Shown here: one piece after another, positions 9,302 to 17,332 of the stretch
Layout of the letters: every line of letters begins with the position of its first letter
Position numbering within the stretch: the stretch's first letter is position 1
From: Solimonas fluminis
GTDB taxonomy: Bacteria > Pseudomonadota > Gammaproteobacteria > Nevskiales > Nevskiaceae
Direction: 5' to 3'
DNA length: 64,000 nt
Assembly (NCBI RefSeq): GCF_002930645.1
Contig: NZ_PSNW01000002.1
Location: forward strand, 248,001 to 312,000
Made by a program: the position numbers and the translations under genes
Notes under the pieces: generated by a model
What the model was told of the DNA's origin: nothing
The model's database searches: none
Seen by the model: the letters and a program-made list of their open reading frames with translations, nothing else

Positions 9302-10357
9302 CTACTTGTGGTACGCCGGGCTCAGCTGGCGCACCGCCTCGATCATCGCGCCGGCATGCTCCGGCGGCGTCTGCGGCAGGATGCCGTGACCGAGGTTGAA
9401 CACGTGCCCGGGGCCATGGCCAAAGTCCTGCAAGACCCGTGCAACTTCCGCCTCGATGCGCTCCGGCCGGGCAAACAGCGAGATCGGATCGAGGTTGCCC
9501 TGCAGCGCCACCTGCCGGCCGACGCGCGCACGCGCCACCGACAGGTCCGTGGTCCAGTCCACGCCCAGCGCATCGCAGCCGGTGGCGGCCATGCGCTCCA
9601 GGTGCTGTCCGCCGTTCTTGGTGAACAGGATCACCGGGATATGCGGCGCCACGCGCTTGAGATGCGCGACGATGCGCTGCATCGGCTGCAGCGAGAAGCG
9701 TTCGTACAGCGCCGGGCTCAGCACGCCGCCCCAGGTGTCGAACACCATCGCGGCGTCTGCACCGGCCGCGATCTGCGCCTCCAGGTAGAGGCTGACGCTG
9801 GCCGAGAGCTTCGCCAGCAGGCTGTCGAGCATCTCCGGCGTGTCGAAGGCCATGCGCTTGATGTTGGCGTAGTCGGAGCCGCCGGCGCCTTCCACCATGT
9901 AGGTGGCCAGGGTCCAGGGACTGCCGGCGAAGCCGATCAGCGGCAGCTTGCGGCCCAGCGCGCCGCGGATGGTGCGCACCGCGTCCATCACGTAGCGCAG
10001 CTCGCCTTCCGGGTCCGGCACGCCGATGGCCTCGATCGCGTGCGCGTCGCGCAGCGGCCGGTCGAACACCGGACCTTCGCCCTCGACGAAGCGCAGGCCC
10101 AGGCCCATCGCGTCGGGAATGGTCAGGATGTCGGAAAAAAGGATCGCCGCGTCCAGCGGGTAGCGCGCCAGCGGCTGCAGCGTGACCTCGCAGCAGAGTT
10201 CCGGGTTGCGGCACAGCGCCATGAAATCCTTGGCCTTCTTGCGCGACTCGCGGTACTCCGGCAGGTAGCGGCCGGCCTGGCGCATCATCCACACCGGCGT
10301 GCGGTCCACCGGCTGGCGCTTCAGGGCCCGCAGGAAACGATCGTTATCAAGCTGCAC
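9302..10357 (-). CDS. hemE: Uroporphyrinogen decarboxylase
   Basis: Removes four carboxyl groups from uroporphyrinogen III to give coproporphyrinogen III in the cytoplasm. Conserved pieces are [17 protein letters not shown] near the N-terminus, [34 protein letters not shown] and [17 protein letters not shown] 10357 is preferred (351 residues, [12 protein letters not shown]) because GAGG stands six bases before it. A TTG at 10372 would add five residues but has no ribosome-binding site. The start lies inside the end of pyrF (11-base overlap with the GTG start), so hemE is the last gene of a tightly overlapped set of four. Confidence 0.96.
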   Translation of the reverse strand: MQLDNDRFLRALKRQPVDRTPVWMMRQAGRYLPEYRESRKKAKDFMALCRNPELCCEVTLQPLARYPLDAAILFSDILTIPDAMGLGLRFVEGEGPVFDRPLRDAHAIEAIGVPDPEGELRYVMDAVRTIRGALGRKLPLIGFAGSPWTLATYMVEGAGGSDYANIKRMAFDTPEMLDSLLAKLSASVSLYLEAQIAAGADAAMVFDTWGGVLSPALYERFSLQPMQRIVAHLKRVAPHIPVILFTKNGGQHLERMAATGCDALGVDWTTDLSVARARVGRQVALQGNLDPISLFARPERIEAEVARVLQDFGHGPGHVFNLGHGILPQTPPEHAGAMIEAVRQLSPAYHK

Positions 10358-11060
10358 GGAGAGCCTCGGCAATTTCGGTCTGGATGGCCTGCGCCATGGC
10401 GCGCGGGTCGGCGGCGTCGCGGATCGGGCGGCCCACCACGAGGTAGTCGGCGCCGGCGCGGATCGCGGCGGCCGGCGTCATGATGCGCTTCTGATCGGCC
10501 TCTACGCGGTTCTCCACCGGGCGGATGCCGGGAGTCACGCAGATCAGCTCGCGCGGCGCCTCGCGGCGCAGGCGCTCCACCTCCAGGCCGGACGAAACCA
10601 CGCCGTCGCAGCCGGCCTGCAGCGAGCGCCGCGCCCGCGACAGCACCAGCTCGGCGACGTCCACCTGGAACCCCAGGTCGTCGAGGTCGCCCTGGTCCAG
10701 GCTGGTCAGCGCCGTCACCGCCAGCACCTTGGTGCTGCCGGACTTGGCCCTGGCGGCGGCTTCCATGATCGACTGGTTGCCGTGGATGGTGCAGAAGTCG
10801 GCACCGCGCTCGCTCAGGTTCTTCACCGCGCGCGCCACGGTCTCGGGGATGTCGAAGAACTTCAGGTCCACGAAGACCTTCTTGTCCTGGGCCTTGAGCC
10901 AGTCCAGCAGCTCGAAGAAGCCCGGCGCCATCAGCAGTTCCATGCCGATCTTGTAGAAGCGCACCGAGTCGCCGAGGCGCTGGACCAGCGCGCGGGCTTC
11001 GGGGGCGGCGGGCACGTCGAGCGCGGCGATCAGGCGCTCTTGGGTGGGGATGTTCTTCAT
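10347..11060 (-). CDS. pyrF: Orotidine 5'-phosphate decarboxylase
   Basis: Converts OMP to UMP, the last step of de novo pyrimidine synthesis. The protein is 237 residues from ATG 11060. The active-site array is visible as [13 protein letters not shown] (Asp-Lys-Asp), with the phosphate-binding [12 protein letters not shown] near the C-terminus and TPGIRP in the loop. An earlier TTG codon at 11063 lies inside the ccdB stop and is less likely. The ATG overlaps the ccdB TGA as TGATG (11058-11062), so pyrF translation is probably coupled to the toxin gene. E. coli pyrF is not linked to a toxin-antitoxin pair. Confidence 0.96.
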   Translation of the reverse strand: MKNIPTQERLIAALDVPAAPEARALVQRLGDSVRFYKIGMELLMAPGFFELLDWLKAQDKKVFVDLKFFDIPETVARAVKNLSERGADFCTIHGNQSIMEAAARAKSGSTKVLAVTALTSLDQGDLDDLGFQVDVAELVLSRARRSLQAGCDGVVSSGLEVERLRREAPRELICVTPGIRPVENRVEADQKRIMTPAAAIRAGADYLVVGRPIRDAADPRAMAQAIQTEIAEALRAA

Positions 11061-11368
11061 CAATAGCCTGTAAGCAGAAAATCGAGGGCGTCGAGGATGT
11101 CCTGGCGGACGGCCCCCGCATGGGCCACCGCTGCGCCCAGTTGCGCCAGCGGCAGCGAGCCGATTTCGGCGGGCGACAATACATAGTCCGCCCCGGATAC
11201 TTCAATCAGCGGATTGAGCCGCTTGGCACGCGGGCCGAAGTATCCCGGATCGACCAGCGGCACGACCACTCGCAGGCCGGCGTTGACCACATCCGACTGC
11301 ACATCGAGCAGGTAGGGCGCGTGACGCGCGCTCGCGCGCGGGTTGCGATAGACCGAAAACTGCGCCAT
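11060..11368 (-). CDS. ccdB: CcdB-type toxin
   Basis: A 102-residue protein with the CcdB pattern: MAQFSVYRNP start, YLLDVQSDVV, RVVVPLVDP, LNPLIEVSG and the C-terminal DILDALDFLLTGY. CcdB toxins poison DNA gyrase, and the C-terminal three residues are needed for killing in the F-plasmid protein, where they are WGI; here the tail is TGY, so activity should not be assumed. Both junctions are one-base TGATG overlaps: with ccdA upstream at 11366-11370 and pyrF downstream at 11058-11062. The chromosomal target gene gyrB is also in this window. Confidence 0.9.
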   Translation of the reverse strand: MAQFSVYRNPRASARHAPYLLDVQSDVVNAGLRVVVPLVDPGYFGPRAKRLNPLIEVSGADYVLSPAEIGSLPLAQLGAAVAHAGAVRQDILDALDFLLTGY

Positions 11369-11610
11369 CAGAAGGAAATCAGGTCGGCGTTCAGCGGCCC
11401 ATCACGCTCGATGCGGGCATTGAAGGCCCGGATCGCCTCGGCGTTCTCTTCCTGCCAGCGGCGGCCGCGTTCCTCCTTCAGCGCCTGTTCGAGCTTCTCT
11501 TCGACGAAGCGTGAAAGGTTCAGCTTGGCCGCGCGGGCATCGCGCAGCAGGCTTTCGCGGACGGTGAGATTGACGCGACGGCGCGGGTCGGGACGGGCGT
11601 AGGAGGACAT
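11368..11610 (-). CDS. ccdA: CcdA-type antitoxin
   Basis: An 80-residue antitoxin. The N-terminal ribbon-helix-helix DNA-binding part is RRRVNLTVRESLLRDARAAKLNLSR. The C-terminal toxin-binding tail is charged and probably unfolded when free (ENAEAIRAFNARIERDGPLNADLISF; shown in part by WQEENAEAIRAFN). ATG 11610 is chosen because GGAG lies eight bases before it; a GTG at 11619 would add three residues. It should bind its own promoter together with CcdB, which would then also control pyrF and hemE transcribed behind it. Confidence 0.9.
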   Translation of the reverse strand: MSSYARPDPRRRVNLTVRESLLRDARAAKLNLSRFVEEKLEQALKEERGRRWQEENAEAIRAFNARIERDGPLNADLISF

Positions 11611-11688
11611 GGCATCCACTCCGGCGAATACACCCTGATTATGCGCCGTTTCATGCGCATTGTCTCCGCACCGCTGCCGGTCGCCGGC

Positions 11689-12426
11689 CTACCAGTAGGT
11701 CTTCAGCCAGCTGCCGAAGCCCTTGGCGCTGAGCCACAGCCATTGGCCCACGCCCAGCACGGGTGCGCCATCGTCGGGCATCGGCGGCGATCCTGCCGGC
11801 ATCGGCTCGGGATCGAACTCCCCCGGCTCGGCCGGCTGCGACAGCGCCGCCCCGGGCTTGCGCGGCAGCTCGCGCGGACGGACCTGCAGCCAGCCACGCA
11901 TGGCCAGGGCCTGCGCCTGCCACAGCGCGCGGCCGTCGGCGGTCCATTCGAAGCCATGCCGCGTGCCCGCGAGTTCCGCCGCGGTCCGGTCCAGGATCGG
12001 CCCCGGCATGGCCGAGGCGTCGTGCCGGCGCAGCGCCTCCACCAGCCCCGGGGCCTGTTCGCGGGCCAGGGCGAAGACCGACAGCACCAGGCGCGCCGGC
12101 AGCGCATGGCCGTCGGAGCTGACCAGCCGCAGTTCCAGGGACAGGGTCTGCGGCATTTCCGGATCGGGCTGGGCCGGCGCATAGCTGGCCGGATCCAGCT
12201 CGCGCAGGCGCCAGTGGGCCGGCGGCGGCTGGCCGAGTACCTGCATCAGCAGGGTGGCCACCGGGCGCTGCGGCGCCAGGGGCATGGCGGGCGCCGGGGT
12301 CGGCCGGGGCAGCGGCGGCACGGCCGGCGGCAGGTCCATGGCCAGCGCGAATTCCGGCAGCGCGGCCCCGGGATTCAACCGGGTCACGGTGGGCTGCAAG
12401 GCGGCACTGGGGAGATCGATGCGCAT
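11689..12426 (-). CDS. Hypothetical protein, proline/alanine-rich N-terminus
   Basis: A 245-residue protein of unknown family. The first 65 residues are rich in Pro, Ala and Leu (LPPAVPPLPRPTPAPAMPL). A folded central part follows (LSLELRLVSSDGHALPARLVLSVFALA, GFEWTADGRALWQAQALAMRG) and the C-terminus ends in aromatic residues (GQWLWLSAKGFGSWLKTYW). No signal peptide or membrane helix is clear. The layout, a proline-rich head and a folded tail, recalls flagellar hook-length or partner-binding regulators only loosely, and I do not assign it. It stands alone between hrpA and ccdA. Confidence 0.6.
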   Translation of the reverse strand: MRIDLPSAALQPTVTRLNPGAALPEFALAMDLPPAVPPLPRPTPAPAMPLAPQRPVATLLMQVLGQPPPAHWRLRELDPASYAPAQPDPEMPQTLSLELRLVSSDGHALPARLVLSVFALAREQAPGLVEALRRHDASAMPGPILDRTAAELAGTRHGFEWTADGRALWQAQALAMRGWLQVRPRELPRKPGAALSQPAEPGEFDPEPMPAGSPPMPDDGAPVLGVGQWLWLSAKGFGSWLKTYW

Positions 12427-12541
12427 GGCCGGGAGGGATCGGGTGTCCGGGTAGCGGCCGTGTTTTCCGTAACTTTAGGCCGGGCCCCTGGCGGGATCCC
12501 GGCCCCGGTCGCTTGCGGACCGGGCCATGCTGTCATTCTAT

Positions 12542-12558
12542 CCCTACAGACTGTAGGG
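12542..12558. promoter_or_regulatory. Short perfect palindrome CCCTACAG-A-CTGTAGGG
   Basis: Eight-base arms around one base lie in the 171-base gap after hrpA and before the hypothetical gene at 12426. The form suits an operator for a dimeric repressor acting on the hypothetical gene, or the base of a weak terminator for hrpA. It does not match the LexA pattern (CTGT then ACAG), being in the opposite order. Confidence 0.35.
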
Positions 12559-12597
12559 GAAATAGCACAAACACCCCATGCCCCTTGCCCGCAGCGG

Positions 12598-15500
12598 CTA
12601 GGCCGCGCCGCTGGACAGGGCCGTGACCTTCGCCGCGCTGGGCGAGCCCTGGGCCTTCAGTTCCTGTGCAAACAAGGTGATACGCCACTCCTCCAGCACC
12701 CAGCGGGCCTCGTGGAAGGGGCCGGGCAGCTTCGCGGCCAGGGGCTGCACCTGCCGGGTCAGTTCCTCGTCGCGGGCCGGCTTGTTCTGCAGGCGGTCCA
12801 GCCGCACGCTGATCGCCCGCAGGTACACCGCCACGCGCGGCCACTGCGGCTCCGGGATGGCGTCGAGGAACCCCTCCGAAAACAGGCTGTCGAGCTGCTG
12901 GCGCAGATCCGCCAGCGGCACCGGCCAGCGGTTGCCCAGGGCGCCCAGCTTCCTGCGCAGCTCCGCCGCGGTGCCGAGCCAGGCCGCCAGCTCGTCCAGC
13001 CGCCTGTAGGCCTCGATGCTGAAGGCGCCGCGCTTCTCCAGCGCCTGCTGGAACCCGGCCTTGTCGCGCACCGGCGCGGCCAGCAGCACCGCGTCGGCGG
13101 CGCGGCGCGCCAGCGCATCCGCCACCGTCTCGGGGGCCAGCTTCAGGCTCATCAGCTGCAGGCCCAGCTTGCTCTTCACCGCCTTGAGCAGGTCGCGCGT
13201 GCGGTCCGGCATGCGCGCCAGCAGCAGCGTGCGCGTGCCGGCACGGTGCGCGGCGGCAGCGGCCTCGGGCGATTCGAACAGGCGCAGGTGGGCCTTCTCG
13301 CCTTCCGCCTGCAGCGCCGGCCAGGCCTTGGCCCCGGCCATCGGCACCGTCTCCGGCAGCTTCTCGAAATCCCAGTCGGCCAGGTTGTCGCGCTTCCACT
13401 GCTTCAGCGCATCGTCGCGCGTCGCCGCCGTGTTCAGCGCCTGGCGCGCCTGGCCGGCAAAGCGGCCCTGCAGCGAGGCCAGCGTGCTGCCCGTGCCCAG
13501 CAGCCTGCCCTGCGCGTCTTCCAGCTGCAGGCGCGGCACCAGGTGCGGCTCCAGCTTCTCCGGCGCGAAGGACTCGTGCGTGATCGCGGCACCGGTCATG
13601 GACTTCAGCGCCTCGGCCATGGCCTCGACGATCGGCCGCTCCGGCGGCGGCTCGAAGCGCTCCGCCAGCGCGCGGGCGTATTCCGCCGCCGGCGTGCAGT
13701 AGCGCCTCAGCGCATTGGGCAGCGTGCGGATCAGACCCTCGATCTTGGCCGTGCGCAGGCCCGGCACGAGCCAGTCGAAGACGTGCTCCGGCAGGGTGTG
13801 CACCGCCGCCAGCGGCACGTGGAAGGTCACGCCGTCGTGCTCTTCCCCAGGCTCATGCGAATAGCTCAGCGCCAGGCGCTGCCCGCCGACATCGAGATGA
13901 TCCGGGAACTGCGACTCGACGTTGGCATCGGCGCCCGGGCGCAGCACGTCGGCCTCCTGCATGCGCATGCGCGACTGCGCCTTGGGGTCGTGGCGCAGCC
14001 AATCCTTGAGCTGGCGCGTGGTGCAGATGTCCTCCGGCAGGCGCTCCAGGTAGAAACGCTCCAGTTGCTCGTCGTTGGCCAGCAGGTCCGGCCGGCGCAG
14101 GCGCGCTTCCTTGTCCTGCACCTCCTCGATCAGCGCGAGGTTCTGCTCCAGGAACGAGGGCTTGCGCGACATCTCGCCGCGCAGCAGCGCCTCGCGGATG
14201 AAGATCGCGCGGGCTTCCGCGGGATGGGTGGCGCCGTAGTTGCGCTGGCGCGTCAGCAGCGGCAGGCCCAGCAGGCTGACGTGCTCGGTGGCGGTGACCT
14301 CGCCTCGCTCGGAGTTCCACTCCGGGTGCAGCACGTTGCGCTTGATCAGGTGGGCGCCGACGCGCTCCAGCCACTCCGGCTCCACGGCCGCGTTGGTGCG
14401 GGCAAAGAGCTGGCTGGTCTGCGCCAGCTGCGCGCTCATCAGCCACTGCGGCCCCTTCCTGGCCAGCGCCGAGCCGGGATGGATGCGGAAGCGCCGGTTG
14501 CGCGGGCCCTGGTATTCGCCCTTCTCCGGCAGCTTCAGGCCGATATGGTCGATCAAACCGGCGAGCAGGGCCTCGTGCAACTGCGGGTACAGCGCGTCCA
14601 GGTCCTGCGGCTTCAGCTTCGCCGGCTCGCCCTTCACGCCCAGCATGTCGCGCAGCTGGCGGTAGACCTGCTCCCATTCCTCCATGCGCAGGAAGGACAC
14701 GAAGTGCTCGCGGCAGACACGGCGCAACTGGCGGTTGGAGGACTCGTCGCTCCAGGTCTTCCAGCGCTGCCAGAGATTGAGCAGCGTCAGGAAATCCGAC
14801 TTCGGATGCTGCCAACTCTTGTGCGCGGCACGCGCCGCGTCCTGCGCATCCGGCGGCACTTCGTGCGGGTCCTGCACCGACATCGCCGCCGCCAGCACGC
14901 AGATCGCGTCGGCCTGCGCCTTGCCGCGCCCGGCCAGCGCGATGCGCGCCACGCGCGGGTCCAGCGGCAGGCGCGACAGCTCCTCGCCCAGCGGCGTCAG
15001 CTTGCGCCAGTCGTCCAGGGCGCCGAGGGTCTGCAGCAGCCGGTAGGCATCGCTGACGTTGCGCGAGTCCGGCGCATCCACCCAGGGGAAGTCGTCCACC
15101 TCGCCCAGCCCCAGCGCGATCATCGACAGGATCACGCCCGCCAGGTTGGCGCGCTTGATCTCCGGATCGGTGAAGGCGGGGCGCGCGGCGAAGTCGTCCT
15201 CCGCGTAGAGGCGGATGCAGACGCCCGGCCCCAGGCGCCCGCAGCGGCCGGCACGCTGGTTGGCCGCCGCCTGCGACACCGGCTCGATCTGCAATTGCTG
15301 CACGCCGGTGCGCGGCGAGAAGCGGTTGAGGCGCGCGGTGCCGGTGTCCACCACGTAGCGGATGCCCGGTACGGTGACGGAGGTTTCGGCGACATTGGTG
15401 GCCAGCACGATGCGCGGCTGCCTGCCGGGCGAGAACACCTTGTCCTGCGCCTGCGCGGCGAGGCGGGAATACAGCGGCAGCACCTCGGCGCGGGGGAAGC

Positions 15501-16413
15501 GGCCCGTGAGCACGCGGTCCGCGTCGCGGATCTCGCGCTCGCCGGGCAGGAAGACCAGCACGTCGCCATTGGGCATCGGCCGCCACAGTTCCTCGATGGC
15601 CGAGGCGATGTTGCCCTCCAGGTCGCTCTCGTCGGCGGGCGCGCGGTAGCGCTGCTCCACCGGATAGGTGCGGCCGGAGACGAGCTTGATCGGGGCGCCG
15701 CCGAAGTGCCGCGACAGGCGCTCCGGGTCCAGCGTTGCCGAGGTGACCACGACCTTCAGGTCCGGACGCTGCGGCAGGATGCGCTTGAGCCAGCCCAGCA
15801 GGAAGTCGATGTTGAGGCTGCGCTCGTGGGCCTCGTCGATGATGATGGTGTCGTAGCTGGTCAGCAGGTGGTCGCGCCCCAGCTCGGCGAGCAGGATGCC
15901 GTCGGTCATCAGCTTGACCAGCGAGCGCTCCGACACGCGGCGATCGAAGCGCGTCTCGTAGCCCACCGTGTCGCCGAGATTGCCGCGCAACTCGGAGGCG
16001 ATGCGGTTGGCCACGCTGCGCGCCGCCAGCCGGCGCGGCTGCGTATGCCCGATCAGCCCGCGCGTGCCGCGCCCCAGCTCCAGGCAGAGCTTGGGCAGCT
16101 GCGTGGTCTTGCCCGAGCCGGTCTCGCCGCAGACCACCACCACCTGGTGATCGCGGATCGCCTCCAGCAGCTCCTGCCGCGCTTGGACGACCGGCAGCTC
16201 CTCCGGATAATTCAGGTCCGCCGGCACCAGCAGCTTGCGCTGCTCCACCCGCTCCCTGGCCTTCTCCACGTCCTGCTGCAGGCGGGCCACATCCATCTTG
16301 CCGCCGCGCTGCGCCCGCTCCACCAGCTTGGCGAAGCGCACGTAGTCCCGGGCCAGCAGCGAGTCGCGCTGTTCGGCGAGGGCGGTGGCGACGAGGTCGT
16401 AGGGGCGGGCCAT
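12598..16413 (-). CDS. hrpA: ATP-dependent RNA helicase HrpA (DEAH box)
   Basis: A 1271-residue RNA helicase, close to the usual HrpA length. The N-terminal 80 residues are basic. Motif I is GETGSGKTT at residues 96-104, motif II is IIIDEAH ending near 196, motif III is VTSATLD and motif VI is QRAGRCGR. The C-terminal half holds the HA2/OB region and the HrpA-specific DUF3418 part. HrpA resolves stalled or colliding ribosomes in E. coli. ATG 16413 (MARPYDLVATALAEQ) is chosen because the frame upstream of it encodes only the repeat at 16468-16584. A 1713-codon open frame on the other strand is antisense shadow. Confidence 0.95.
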   Translation of the reverse strand: MARPYDLVATALAEQRDSLLARDYVRFAKLVERAQRGGKMDVARLQQDVEKARERVEQRKLLVPADLNYPEELPVVQARQELLEAIRDHQVVVVCGETGSGKTTQLPKLCLELGRGTRGLIGHTQPRRLAARSVANRIASELRGNLGDTVGYETRFDRRVSERSLVKLMTDGILLAELGRDHLLTSYDTIIIDEAHERSLNIDFLLGWLKRILPQRPDLKVVVTSATLDPERLSRHFGGAPIKLVSGRTYPVEQRYRAPADESDLEGNIASAIEELWRPMPNGDVLVFLPGEREIRDADRVLTGRFPRAEVLPLYSRLAAQAQDKVFSPGRQPRIVLATNVAETSVTVPGIRYVVDTGTARLNRFSPRTGVQQLQIEPVSQAAANQRAGRCGRLGPGVCIRLYAEDDFAARPAFTDPEIKRANLAGVILSMIALGLGEVDDFPWVDAPDSRNVSDAYRLLQTLGALDDWRKLTPLGEELSRLPLDPRVARIALAGRGKAQADAICVLAAAMSVQDPHEVPPDAQDAARAAHKSWQHPKSDFLTLLNLWQRWKTWSDESSNRQLRRVCREHFVSFLRMEEWEQVYRQLRDMLGVKGEPAKLKPQDLDALYPQLHEALLAGLIDHIGLKLPEKGEYQGPRNRRFRIHPGSALARKGPQWLMSAQLAQTSQLFARTNAAVEPEWLERVGAHLIKRNVLHPEWNSERGEVTATEHVSLLGLPLLTRQRNYGATHPAEARAIFIREALLRGEMSRKPSFLEQNLALIEEVQDKEARLRRPDLLANDEQLERFYLERLPEDICTTRQLKDWLRHDPKAQSRMRMQEADVLRPGADANVESQFPDHLDVGGQRLALSYSHEPGEEHDGVTFHVPLAAVHTLPEHVFDWLVPGLRTAKIEGLIRTLPNALRRYCTPAAEYARALAERFEPPPERPIVEAMAEALKSMTGAAITHESFAPEKLEPHLVPRLQLEDAQGRLLGTGSTLASLQGRFAGQARQALNTAATRDDALKQWKRDNLADWDFEKLPETVPMAGAKAWPALQAEGEKAHLRLFESPEAAAAAHRAGTRTLLLARMPDRTRDLLKAVKSKLGLQLMSLKLAPETVADALARRAADAVLLAAPVRDKAGFQQALEKRGAFSIEAYRRLDELAAWLGTAAELRRKLGALGNRWPVPLADLRQQLDSLFSEGFLDAIPEPQWPRVAVYLRAISVRLDRLQNKPARDEELTRQVQPLAAKLPGPFHEARWVLEEWRITLFAQELKAQGSPSAAKVTALSSGAA

Positions 16414-16467
16414 GGGGGGCGCATTATCTACGATGCCGGCGCTGCCGTGCCGCCGTGTTCCGGTGAA

Positions 16468-16584
16468 CCGTTCATGCCGAGTAGCCTCGTGGCCCGCAGG
16501 GCCGCGTGCGTATCGAGGCACACCCCCGACCCTCGGCTGGGCACCTCGATACGCACGCTTCGCGAGGCTACTCGGTGTGAACGG
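16468..16584. repeat. Long inverted repeat, family B (CCTCGATACGC / GAGGCTACTCGG)
   Basis: The arm at 16468-16518 (starting CCGTTCATGCCGAG) and the arm at 16544-16584 (ending TCGGTGTGAACGG) are near reverse complements, with unequal inner parts. Related arms occur at 43309-43357 and as an inverted pair at 51486-51633. It lies between divergent-facing ends of hrpA (start) and eutC (stop), and its outer end provides the eutC TAG stop at 16568-16570. Confidence 0.85.
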
Positions 16585-17332
16585 GATGAAGGGGCGGCGG
16601 GTAGGAGGCCGCACTCAGTGCTTCGAGCTTCAACCCCACGCCCGTCACCCGCCGGCTCCGCGCCTCGTCCAGCAACCACGCCAGCGTATCCGCCGCCCGC
16701 TGCACCGACAGCCCATTCGCATGGATGTTGGAAATGCAGTTGCGCTCCGAATCCGCCCGCCCCAGGCGCGGCTCCCAGGTGAGATAGACGCCCAGGGAAT
16801 CCGCCACCGACAGGCCCGGCCGCTCGCCCACCAGCACGGCGACCAGCCTCGCCCCCAGCGCCTCGCCCACCTCGTCCCCCAGCGCCACCCGCGCCTGCTC
16901 CGCCAGCACCACCGGCGCCGCGCGCCAGCCCGGCAGGCGATGCAGGGTCTCGTGCACCAGCGCGGCGGCGTGGCGGTTCACCGCCTCGGCGGAGAGTCCG
17001 TCCGCGATCACGAAGGCCAGGTCCCAGTCGCCGCGCGGCAGCAGGGACCGGTCGCTCTCGCGCACGCGCCGCCCCAGGTCCGGCCGCCGCAGGTACTGCG
17101 CGCGGTCCTCCACGCGGCTGTGCACGCGCAGGCTGTCCAGCGGTGCCAGCGCCGCCGCCACGGCATCGAAGTCCGCGCGTCCGTGGACGGCGTCGCGCGC
17201 GCGGCTATGCGCGGCCTGGAACTCCAGCACCGCGCGCGTCGGCAAGCCGTCGCCGCTGCGGCCCAGGCCGATGCGCGCCGGCGTGGCGGCGCGCAGGCGC
17301 GCGTAGGGATCGGCGGCGACCTCGTCCGTCAT
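16568..17332 (-). CDS. eutC: Ethanolamine ammonia-lyase small subunit
   Basis: Small subunit of the adenosylcobalamin-dependent enzyme that splits ethanolamine to acetaldehyde and ammonia. The protein is 254 residues. Visible blocks are RIGLGRSGDGLPTRAVLEFQ, HARARD-like HSRARDAVHG, DLAFVIADGLSAEAV, LVGERPGLSVADSLGVYLTW and ERNCISNIHANGLS. The ATG overlaps the eutB stop as ATGA (17329-17332). The last codons HTE and the TAG lie inside repeat family B, so the natural C-terminus may have been altered by the repeat. No reactivase (eutA) or microcompartment gene is near. Confidence 0.95.
   Translation of the reverse strand: MTDEVAADPYARLRAATPARIGLGRSGDGLPTRAVLEFQAAHSRARDAVHGRADFDAVAAALAPLDSLRVHSRVEDRAQYLRRPDLGRRVRESDRSLLPRGDWDLAFVIADGLSAEAVNRHAAALVHETLHRLPGWRAAPVVLAEQARVALGDEVGEALGARLVAVLVGERPGLSVADSLGVYLTWEPRLGRADSERNCISNIHANGLSVQRAADTLAWLLDEARSRRVTGVGLKLEALSAASYPPPLHPVHTE

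Noticed and set aside
12542-12558. LexA box reading of the CCCTACAG-A-CTGTAGGG palindrome
   Set aside because: SOS boxes read CTGT then ACAG. This site has the reverse order and one-base spacing.
11641-16782. A 1713-codon open frame on the plus strand opposite hrpA
   Set aside because: The conserved helicase motifs are on the minus strand. The plus frame is low-complexity shadow.
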